Below, in pieces: positions 16,735 to 22,622 of a stretch of 29,456 nucleotides of DNA. This DNA is from Gammaproteobacteria bacterium (lineage in GTDB: Bacteria; Pseudomonadota; Gammaproteobacteria; DRJJ01): assembly GCA_011052255.1 (NCBI GenBank), contig DRJJ01000125.1, positions 1-29,456 of the forward strand, written 5' to 3'. A program made the translations under genes and the position numbers. The notes under the pieces are model-generated. The model ran no database searches, was not told the DNA's origin, and saw nothing but the letters and a program-made list of their open reading frames with translations. Position 1 is the first letter of the stretch; the number at the start of each line of letters is the position of its first letter.

Positions 16735-17721
16735 TTACTTCAACCGACCTAGCACCATCACTTCAACGCGACGGTTTTGCTCGCGGCCCTCTTCGGTCTG
16801 ATTACTGGCGATAGGATGGCTGCCGCCTGCACCCACGGTCATAATCTTGGCTGGATCTACACCTGCCTGAATCAGGCTATCGCGCACAGTCTTTGCGCGT
16901 GCTTCGGAGAGTTCCTGATTTTTCTGTCTATCGCCCACATCATCAGTGTGGCCAATGACTTCGATATAAACTGCACGGGTTAACTTTTCTCTTCCTTCCA
17001 TCTGGTTTTTTGCCAGTACTTTTTTACCCCGAATGGTAAGCTTACTGCTCCATGGTGTAAACAGTGCCACACTCGGAAATTTCATAACATCCAGTGCGCG
17101 TGCCTCACCAAAAACAATAACTTCAACACGACGATTGGTTGCACGGCCCGCATCGGTATCATTCGAAGCAATCGGCTCTTTAGCTCCCAGACCAATAACG
17201 CGTAGTTTTGAAGCCTGTGTACCCGTCCCAATCAGAAAATCACGAACAGTCGCTGCACGTCGTTTTGACAAGCCAATATTATACTTGGCATCACCCGTGC
17301 TATCCGTATGGCCAACTATGACAACAGCATAAGCCTGTGCCAACTCTGGTGTAATCTTGGCACGATAAGTTTCCAGACTTTTCGTGCCCTCCGCGGTCAG
17401 CTTGTCGCTATCGAATGCAAACATGGATGCGGCTGGAATAACAATCGCAACATTCATGCCAGTGGAGCCACCTTTTTTGCTCGTCACTGGCGCTTTAAGA
17501 ATAACGTCATCACAGCCCACTATGACCGCATTTTTGGGTTCCCAGTCTGACGTACGCACACATGTTCCAGAACTGGAACGTGCGATGCCACCATCAGAAC
17601 CGGTGACATACCCTGGCGCTGTTTCACGATCGGTACCAGCATAGGCTGCACTGGCGGCCAATAGTATCGGTACAATAAATCCGGTAATATAAAATTGAAT
17701 ACCTGCTTTTTTGACGTCCAT
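16735..17721 (-). CDS. Secreted protein with two tandem OmpA-type peptidoglycan-binding domains
   Basis: The 328-residue protein has a Sec signal peptide with likely cleavage after AAYA (residue 28). A short N-terminal module follows with C54 and C70 (GTCVRTSDWEP, IVGCDD), a pair often seen ahead of OmpA domains in proteobacteria and possibly disulfide-bonded. There are then two OmpA C-terminal domains in a row. The first (about 90-207) has MFAFDSDKLT, GHTDSTGDAKYNIGLSKRRA and TNRRVEVIVFG. The second (about 210-327) has LFTPWSSKLT, GHTDDVGDRQKNQELSEARA and QNRRVEVMVLG. Both keep the Asp and Arg expected to contact diaminopimelate. There is no beta-barrel or lipobox, so it is probably a periplasmic cell-wall-binding protein. 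ATG 17721 has AAGGA about 10 bases upstream. It is monocistronic, with a strong terminator. Confidence 0.9.
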   Translation of the reverse strand: MDVKKAGIQFYITGFIVPILLAASAAYAGTDRETAPGYVTGSDGGIARSSSGTCVRTSDWEPKNAVIVGCDDVILKAPVTSKKGGSTGMNVAIVIPAASMFAFDSDKLTAEGTKSLETYRAKITPELAQAYAVVIVGHTDSTGDAKYNIGLSKRRAATVRDFLIGTGTQASKLRVIGLGAKEPIASNDTDAGRATNRRVEVIVFGEARALDVMKFPSVALFTPWSSKLTIRGKKVLAKNQMEGREKLTRAVYIEVIGHTDDVGDRQKNQELSEARAKTVRDSLIQAGVDPAKIMTVGAGGSHPIASNQTEEGREQNRRVEVMVLGRLK

Positions 17722-17791
17722 AGATAACTATCCTTATACATTGGGTTCGAAATAATTTGTTCCTGATGTGCTGCAAACAATACAACAACAT

Positions 17792-17810
17792 TGGTGTTTT
17801 ATCTACACCA
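17792..17810. promoter_or_regulatory. Candidate operator palindrome upstream of the OmpA-domain gene
   Basis: TGGTGT-TTTATCT-ACACCA is a perfect 6-bp-arm inverted repeat of 19 bases, 71 bases upstream of the start codon. Its size and symmetry suit a dimeric regulator. A hairpin in the 5' leader is the other reading. Confidence 0.35.
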
Positions 17811-17825
17811 CAATTAGCATTTCTT

Positions 17826-17840
17826 ATTCAGACATTCAGA
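17826..17840 (-). repeat. ATTCAGA direct-repeat pair (proximal)
   Basis: On the plus strand ATTCAGA-c-ATTCAGA, an 8-base-period direct repeat, about 105 bases upstream of the OmpA-domain start. An opposed copy of the same pair lies at 17957-17971. Confidence 0.4.
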
Positions 17841-17956
17841 TAGAATAAATTAGTCCAACTACCCCCCCGTTTTTCTAAAATACCAACTATTTTTTCTTTG
17901 TACTAAATGAGATCCCGTATTTCACATTACTTTAATGCTGTAATAGACCCAACTCG

Positions 17957-17971
17957 TCTGAATATCTGAAA
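17957..17971 (+). repeat. TCTGAAT direct-repeat pair (distal, opposed)
   Basis: On the plus strand TCTGAAT-a-TCTGAAA, the reverse complement of the proximal ATTCAGA pair with one mismatch and the same 8-base period, about 130 bases away. Such paired, opposed sites can be regulator-binding sites. Confidence 0.4.
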
Positions 17972-18086
17972 CTCACCAGCTACGTTTCTTGTCTTGATCT
18001 GGGATATTAAAAATTGGAGCCTGATTAGCCTGACTGCGCAGTGTGAAGAATGAAATTCACCCAAAAACATTTGTAAAAAACAGGCA

Positions 18087-18122
18087 AAAGAAAGGGTTTA
18101 GAGAGAATACCTCTAAACCCTT
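18087..18122 (-). terminator. Terminator downstream of tRNA-fMet
   Basis: Minus-strand AAGGGTTTAGAG and CTCTAAACCCTT (plus-strand arms 18092-18103 and 18111-18122) form a perfect 12-bp stem with a 7-base loop. TCTTTT follows, with a further run of six T at 18075-18080. It begins 16 bases after the CCA end of the tRNA. Confidence 0.85.
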
Positions 18123-18138
18123 GGGATACTACTTTATT

Positions 18139-18215
18139 TGGTAGCGGGGACAGGATTTGAACCTGTGACCTTCGGGTTATGAGCCCGACGAGCTGCCAGA
18201 CTGCTCCACCCCGCA
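18139..18215 (-). tRNA. Initiator tRNA-fMet (CAT)
   Basis: A 77-base cloverleaf with anticodon CAT in loop CTCATAA, and an encoded 3' CCA. Initiator hallmarks are present: three G:C pairs at the base of the anticodon stem (CGGG/CCCG), the D-stem GAGC/GCTC with A11:U24, and no Watson-Crick pair at 1:72. It is close to E. coli tRNA-fMet throughout, but the 1:72 mismatch is U:U rather than C:A. T-arm: CACAG-GTTCAAATC-CTGT. In E. coli the metY copy stands directly before rimP; here about 10 kb separates them. It has its own promoter and terminator. Confidence 0.96.
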
Positions 18216-18227
18216 ACTGGTGTGCGC

Positions 18228-18256
18228 ATACTAACGAGGTAGCGCGTTTATATCAA
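18228..18256 (-). promoter_or_regulatory. Sigma-70 promoter of tRNA-fMet
   Basis: Minus-strand TTGATA (18251-18256) and TAGTAT (18228-18233) are 17 bases apart. The discriminator GCGCAC is GC-rich, as is usual for stable-RNA promoters under stringent control. Predicted start is a few bases before tRNA position 1. Confidence 0.65.
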
Positions 18257-18303
18257 GTGTTTTTATGTTGAAATTGTTAAATACATCATCGTTCCCGGCC
18301 TGT

Positions 18304-18459
18304 CTCACAGAACCCTGACGGGTTACACCAAAGAAACCTTACAGGTTCATTATGGATACCCTAACCGCCGTTACGGCGATTCAGGGCAATTGTATTGCCT
18401 CACAGAACCCTGACGGGTTCATTGTGAGTACCCTACCTATCTTCGATAGGTCAGGGCAA
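18304..18459. repeat. Cluster of small hairpin repeats
   Basis: Two related units (about 18333-18389 and 18404-18459) and a partial one (18304-18331) share the order hairpin A, CATT-R-TG, TACCCTA, hairpin B, TCAGGGCAA. Hairpin A is AACCC-TGAC-GGGTT (18311-18324 and 18406-18419) or AACCT-TAC-AGGTT (18335-18347). Hairpin B is CGCCG-TTA-CGGCG (18366-18378) or CCTATC-TTC-GATAGG (18436-18450). GGCAAT-TGT-ATTGCC (18385-18399) sits between units. A 21-base direct repeat recurs exactly at 18304-18324 and 18399-18419. Stems are kept although their sequences differ. Strand and function are unknown; with its flanks it fills the 308-base gap between tRNA-fMet and the lipoprotein gene. Confidence 0.75.
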
Positions 18460-18485
18460 AAAAAAACGGGCGCCAGGCGCCCGTT
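18458..18485 (-). terminator. Terminator of the DsrE-family lipoprotein gene
   Basis: AACGGGCGCC-A-GGCGCCCGTT (18465-18485) is an almost perfect palindrome forming a GC-rich hairpin. On the minus strand it runs directly into nine T (18458-18466). It lies 38 bases after the stop codon. The opposite side has only a weak T-run (ATTTTA). Confidence 0.93.
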
Positions 18486-18523
18486 AGATTTTACTAGTCT
18501 TTATTATTATTTTAAATCAATAA

Positions 18524-18991
18524 TCAAGGCTTAATGTAGTTGTAGCCTTTCTGCTCCAGATCAGCAATTTGTGCAACACCTGATGGGATGATCTTGGCAT
18601 TCAGGTTGATTTTGTTTTTATCAATCTTCTTACCACGAATAGTGTTAGCACAGATCTGGAACTTAACTCCGCGGTTAGCCAGCTTCTGGATGGTTTCTTC
18701 GAAGGTGTGTCCCTTCTTGTCTTTAGTACCATCTACCAGTGAGAAAGCACCTTTGCTGTGTGTAACAACAATGATTTCAACATTCTTGTCGCCCAGTGCA
18801 TTCAGGTGATTTTTAACATTACGAAATGCGCCGTACGCACTATCGAGATTGTTTACATGGTACACCACTTTTTGCTGCATATAACCATTTTTTGCAGGTT
18901 TCAGGTTCTGTTGTCCACCACCACAAGCAACTAATGAAGCACCCAGTACAACTGTAGTCGCAACCAGGGCAATACGTTTAATCTGACTCAT
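18524..18991 (-). CDS. DsrE-family lipoprotein
   Basis: The 155-residue precursor has a lipobox LVAC at 20-23, so it is predicted to be lipidated on C23 after signal peptidase II cleavage, with a Gly/Gln linker after it. The mature part looks like a single DsrE/DsrF-like domain. It includes KVVYHVNNLDSAYGAFRNV, VEIIVVTHSKGAFSLVDG, the family loop LANRGVKFQICANTIRG with conserved-type C114, and IPSGVAQIADLEQKGYNYIKP. DsrE proteins include sulfur-relay carriers, but many lone members have no known role, so sulfur handling is inference. ATG 18991 is used because GGAGGA (19001-19006) lies 9 bases upstream; a GTG at 19000 directly touches that site and is excluded. It stands alone between a -24/-12 promoter and a strong terminator, next to an NtrC-type regulator. 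Confidence 0.85.
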   Translation of the reverse strand: MSQIKRIALVATTVVLGASLVACGGGQQNLKPAKNGYMQQKVVYHVNNLDSAYGAFRNVKNHLNALGDKNVEIIVVTHSKGAFSLVDGTKDKKGHTFEETIQKLANRGVKFQICANTIRGKKIDKNKINLNAKIIPSGVAQIADLEQKGYNYIKP

Positions 18992-19044
18992 ACAAATCAC
19001 TCCTCCAAATCTTATAAGTAATATTTTGTTAACAGTGTTATTTA

Positions 19045-19061
19045 GTGCAAGTTATATTCCA
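19045..19061 (-). promoter_or_regulatory. Sigma-54 (-24/-12) promoter of the lipoprotein gene
   Basis: Minus-strand TGGAATATAACTTGCAC has TGG-N8-TTGCA, that is GG-N10-GC, the diagnostic sigma-54 spacing, with a consensus -12 element (TTGCA). The -24 element keeps TGG but not the following CAC. The expected start is near 19035, giving a leader of about 44 bases with a good ribosome binding site. The gene immediately upstream encodes a sigma-54 activator. Confidence 0.7.
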
Positions 19062-19100
19062 TATTCTAGCGATGGATATAATTATATTATAATCATTATT

Positions 19101-19113
19101 AATCATAGTGTTA
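19101..19113. promoter_or_regulatory. Candidate IHF site
   Basis: AATCATAGTGTTA matches the IHF consensus WATCAANNNNTTR at all but one position, within an AT-rich stretch. It lies between the -24/-12 promoter and the TGCAA/CATTG repeats, where DNA bending would be expected in a sigma-54 promoter. Confidence 0.4.
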
Positions 19114-19176
19114 TGTAAATATTAGTACATGTATTTATTTAAATAAGCTAATCTAAGCTTCCTTTTTATGTGCATG

Positions 19177-19217
19177 TTGCAGTATTTCATATGCAATTTT
19201 CATTGTTTTTTGCAATG
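19177..19217. promoter_or_regulatory. Candidate upstream activator sites
   Basis: Two adjacent inverted repeats, TTGCA-N10-TGCAA (19177-19196) and CATTG-N7-CAATG (19201-19217), lie about 120-160 bases upstream of the sigma-54 promoter and directly after the regulator gene. Position suits NtrC-family enhancer sites; the arms are only 5 bp each. Confidence 0.35.
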
Positions 19218-19218
19218 C

Positions 19219-20571
19219 TTAACTGGTCTCATCGTAGCGGCGCAGCTTGCGCCACAAGGTTGTCTTGTCTATGCCTAAAATCTGGGCGGCCTTGGTCTTT
19301 TTCCCGCCGGCGCGATCGAGCACATGCTGTATATACTCCTGCTCCAGTCTTTCCAGGGATACAAAATCCTCCTCCGGAAAACGCATAACATCACTGTCAG
19401 TTCGTTGTGTTACCTGGGGCCGTCCAGCTTCCGGCCAACTCAGCACGGGACCGTCTGCAAGAATAATGCAGCGCTCTACAACATTACGTAATTCACGCAC
19501 ATTGCCATGCCAGTCGAACTCAAAAAGATGTCTCATAGAGACCGGATCGAAGCCCTGGATACGCCTGTCATAGCGTTCAGAAAATTCATCCAGGAAATGC
19601 TCTACCAGAGAAGGTATATCTTCACGTCGGTCGTTCAGTGGAGGAACATGTATATTCACTACGTTAAGCCGGTGATAAAAATCATGTCTGAAATCACCAT
19701 TCGTAACCATTGCCGCCAGATCACGATTACTTGCCGCAATAATACGGATATCGATAGCAATCGGTTCTGTACTGCCCACACGTGTTACACGCTGGTTCTC
19801 TATAGCACGCATGAGCTTAACTTGCATCGCGTCCGATATATTACTGATTTCATCCAGGAACAGCGTGCCACCACTGGCCTGTTCCATAAGCCCTCTTTTT
19901 CTCATAGTGGCACCGGTAAAAGCGCCCTTCTCATGCCCGAATAATTCACTTTCCAGCAAGGTCTCGGTCAGTGCTCCACAGTCGATAACGACAAACGGAG
20001 AATCCTTGTTGGGGCTGTCATCATGCAAGGCTCGAGCTACCAGTTCCTTTCCGGTACCAGAGCCTCCTTCAATAATCACGTTACAGCGTACATCCGCCAC
20101 TTTTTCGATTGTTGAGAAAAGTGTTTTCATGGCCGGCGTATCGCCAATCATACCAAATCGGTTTCGTTCTTCTCTAAGCTGTCGTTTGAGTAAACGGTTT
20201 TCATCCTTGAGCCGGACAGATTTCTGGGTGCGTTCGATGATGAGCCTGAGTTCATTGAAGTCGAATGGTTTTTTAATAAAGTCGGTAGCGCCCAGTTTCA
20301 TCGCTTCCACCGCATTCTCAACAGAGGAATAGCCCGTCATGACCAGCACCGGTAAATCCTTGTCAATCTCACGCAGTATGCTTAGTAATTCAAAGCCGGT
20401 CATCCCTGGCATACGCAAGTCCGTTATTACCAGGTCAGCACCATTCCTGTTGATTTCATCAATCACGTCCTGACCTGACTGGAACGTCATGCACTGGATG
20501 TCACAACGATCACAGTGTCTTTGCATAACTGAGCAGGTTACAGGGTCATCATCTACAAATAATAATTTCAT
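19219..20571 (-). CDS. NtrC-family sigma-54-dependent response regulator
   Basis: The 450-residue protein has the three NtrC domains. The receiver (1-120) contains the acidic pocket D7-D8-D9, phospho-acceptor D51 in VITDLRMPG, and MTGYSS. The AAA+ domain (about 145-370) contains Walker A GGSGTGKE, the sigma-54-contacting GAFTGA in FGHEKGAFTGATMRKRG, Walker B GGTLFLDEI, NQRVTRVGS and HGNVRELRNVVERC. The Fis-type HTH (about 405-448) reads GGKKTKAAQILGIDKTTLWRKLRRY. It should activate sigma-54 promoters on phosphorylation by the kinase encoded 19 bases upstream. The receiver has four cysteines packed into helix 1 and the next loop (C13, C20, C23, C27), which is not usual for this family. The nearest target candidate is the -24/-12 promoter downstream. 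Confidence 0.96.
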   Translation of the reverse strand: MKLLFVDDDPVTCSVMQRHCDRCDIQCMTFQSGQDVIDEINRNGADLVITDLRMPGMTGFELLSILREIDKDLPVLVMTGYSSVENAVEAMKLGATDFIKKPFDFNELRLIIERTQKSVRLKDENRLLKRQLREERNRFGMIGDTPAMKTLFSTIEKVADVRCNVIIEGGSGTGKELVARALHDDSPNKDSPFVVIDCGALTETLLESELFGHEKGAFTGATMRKRGLMEQASGGTLFLDEISNISDAMQVKLMRAIENQRVTRVGSTEPIAIDIRIIAASNRDLAAMVTNGDFRHDFYHRLNVVNIHVPPLNDRREDIPSLVEHFLDEFSERYDRRIQGFDPVSMRHLFEFDWHGNVRELRNVVERCIILADGPVLSWPEAGRPQVTQRTDSDVMRFPEEDFVSLERLEQEYIQHVLDRAGGKKTKAAQILGIDKTTLWRKLRRYDETS

Positions 20572-20590
20572 CTATATTTATTCCGGATTA

Positions 20591-22531
20591 TCAAGCCATA
20601 CTGCGCAATTGTGCTGATTCACCTGAGTCTGCGCCTGGCAACACTGGTAATTCAATGCATACTAACAAACCGTCATCCTGGCGATTTTCCAAAGTTATCG
20701 TCCCACCATGTTTATTAATAATTCCATAACTGACTGACAAACCGAGCCCTGTACCGGTACCTTCCGGTTTGGTAGTAAAAAACGGGCTGAATACTCTGGC
20801 AAGGTCTTCCTTACTGATCCCCTCGCCCTGGTCTGTAATTTCGATATGTATTTTGTCCTGGGCATCTCGGCGTGCCAACACACCAATGACAGAGTCCATA
20901 TGTGACTCATGCATGGCATTAATCAATATATTTATTAGAACCTGTTGCAGCTGTGCCGCATCGCCAACCATAATCAGGGGATGTTCAATGTTCTTTTCCA
21001 GGAATATGTTTGATGTTTCCAGCCTGTGATTAAACACAGCCAGCGTACTATCAAGTAACTCCGCCATATCAAATTCTTCTGACCTGGGCTCTGTTTCACG
21101 TGCAAAATTCAGTATGCCCTGCACGATACGAGCACATCGCTTGCCTTCGTTCATCAATGCCTTTACATCTTCTTTTGACTGGGTATCTTTTTCTGGGATT
21201 GATTCATCAATAAGAGATGCGAGTGACATGATATTCATTAATGGATTATTAATTTCGTGACCAATACCTGCAGCCATTTGTCCTACAGCAGCAAGACGGT
21301 CGGACTGTCGTGCGGCAACCTCTGCCTTGTCACGTTCATTCTGGGCACGTGACAGTTTATCGCACAGATAATTAAATGCCTTACCCGCCAGTCCGATTTC
21401 ATCACTTCGTTGATCATTGTATCGAGAGTGCTTCTCGCCGTCTGCAAAACGCGTGATGATCTGCGCCAGCTGATGCACTGGCCGGGCAAGTTTTACGGCA
21501 ACAAACTGCGCTATGAGCAGACTAAGTATCACTCCCACCACAATCAGGCCGGTTATCCAGTTACGTAAATTGCCCAGTGGGGCCAGAATGGTATCCCGGT
21601 TACTATCGATAACCAGTAACCATTTGGTATCACGATCATCAAATGGTGAAAATTTACGATAGAAAAACATTCTTTCTTCTTTTGTTTCCACAACACCATG
21701 ATCCTTAGCCTGTTTTATTGATTGCCATTGTTCCGGTGTTAACAGACGGCTTAGACGATAATCAGTACCGGACTGATTAGCGAAACGCTGGCTGGCATCT
21801 TTATGGTACAGAAATATACCGTCACGTTTAGCATCCTGATTTAGTTCTACGATATACGCCTTGCCCGGAAAGGCCCCCAGAGAAGCCTCAACTGCATCAT
21901 CAAAACGTTTGCCCCACATGTTTACGATCAACATACCCAGACTGAATTCCAGCTCATCTCGGATCGGTGCAGTGTAGCGAACCATGGCCGGGCAAAAATC
22001 AACCTCACCCAGCACCTTTCCACGTTCGAAATCGGATACGTTTATTTCTTCATCCGCATTTTTGGCCAGTATGAAAAAAGGTTTGTAGGCGATATCCTCA
22101 ACATAGGGTAAACCTTCCTTGCTCTTGTATTTATTGGCTATTAAATGCCCCTCTTTCACCTTTACCAGTGTTATACCATTTACATCCGTAAAACGTAGTG
22201 CCTGAATACTGGGCACCGTTGACTGGTAGTTAAGAAAGAAGGCCATGAGCTGGGTTGCACGTTCTTCGTAGTTATCAAATTCCTTATTCTGAAGCATCCG
22301 CGCAAAATCCCTGACCACAGGTACTTTTGATAAGCCACGTACCAGGGATTTCTGATTATTCATCAGCGTATTGATCTCGCCCGCCATTTTAATCAATGAG
22401 ATATCAAGTTCCTCGCTGGTGCGAGTCTCAAGGTCGTGCTCGATATGGTTTACCACCCCAAACAATAGAACCAGCAGAGGTACTATTGCCATCAGGCTTA
22501 AAACAAGGAAAAGTTTTTGGCGCAGCAACAT
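20591..22531 (-). CDS. Membrane sensor histidine kinase
   Basis: The 646-residue protein is partner of the NtrC-type regulator downstream. Order: a first membrane helix (about 7-27, LFLVLSLMAIVPLLVLLFG); a large periplasmic sensor region (about 30-325) that looks Cache-like, with IQALRFTDVNGITLVKVKEG, APIRDELEFSLGMLIV and a second half FPGKAYIVELNQDAKRDG; a second helix near WITGLIVVGVILSLLIAQF; HAMP; HisKA with phospho-acceptor H425 in GHEINNPLMNI; and a HATPase domain with NILINAMHES, DQGEGIS, FFTTKPEGTGTGLGL. It should be membrane-bound and sense a periplasmic ligand, which I cannot name. ATG 22531 has no clear Shine-Dalgarno. The 91-base gap after nuoN shows no strong terminator, so nuo read-through is possible. 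Confidence 0.94.
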   Translation of the reverse strand: MLLRQKLFLVLSLMAIVPLLVLLFGVVNHIEHDLETRTSEELDISLIKMAGEINTLMNNQKSLVRGLSKVPVVRDFARMLQNKEFDNYEERATQLMAFFLNYQSTVPSIQALRFTDVNGITLVKVKEGHLIANKYKSKEGLPYVEDIAYKPFFILAKNADEEINVSDFERGKVLGEVDFCPAMVRYTAPIRDELEFSLGMLIVNMWGKRFDDAVEASLGAFPGKAYIVELNQDAKRDGIFLYHKDASQRFANQSGTDYRLSRLLTPEQWQSIKQAKDHGVVETKEERMFFYRKFSPFDDRDTKWLLVIDSNRDTILAPLGNLRNWITGLIVVGVILSLLIAQFVAVKLARPVHQLAQIITRFADGEKHSRYNDQRSDEIGLAGKAFNYLCDKLSRAQNERDKAEVAARQSDRLAAVGQMAAGIGHEINNPLMNIMSLASLIDESIPEKDTQSKEDVKALMNEGKRCARIVQGILNFARETEPRSEEFDMAELLDSTLAVFNHRLETSNIFLEKNIEHPLIMVGDAAQLQQVLINILINAMHESHMDSVIGVLARRDAQDKIHIEITDQGEGISKEDLARVFSPFFTTKPEGTGTGLGLSVSYGIINKHGGTITLENRQDDGLLVCIELPVLPGADSGESAQLRSMA

Positions 22532-22622
22532 ATCTACATATTAGCACAGGGTGCAAATTGCAGCTTATTTTTTATGGGGGATAATTAGAGATTTATAATA
22601 TATGGTTTTTATAGCGTGATAG

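Larger units (their letters stand above)
17722..18086. other. Intergenic region upstream of the OmpA-domain gene
   Basis: About 365 bases without a gene. It holds a TGGTGT-N7-ACACCA palindrome, two opposed pairs of ATTCAGA repeats (separate entries) and a run of seven C at 17862-17868. I could not find a convincing -35/-10 pair or a -24/-12 site here. Confidence 0.5.

Noticed and set aside
18025..18216. Minus-strand open frame of 63 codons with a translation containing RRSQVQILSPLP
   Set aside because: It is the antisense-free read-through of the tRNA-fMet gene and its terminator; this peptide is a well-known false protein from tRNA sequence.
18304..18459. Hairpin cluster considered as a CRISPR array, attachment site or tRNA fragment
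   Set aside because: Repeats are irregular with 95-base spacing, no cas genes or integrase are present, and no part matches the tRNA-fMet 3' end.
22532..22622. Terminator after nuoN or promoter for the sensor kinase
   Set aside because: The gap is AT-rich with T-runs, but I see no GC-rich stem before a T-tract, no well-spaced -35/-10 pair and no GG-N10-GC.
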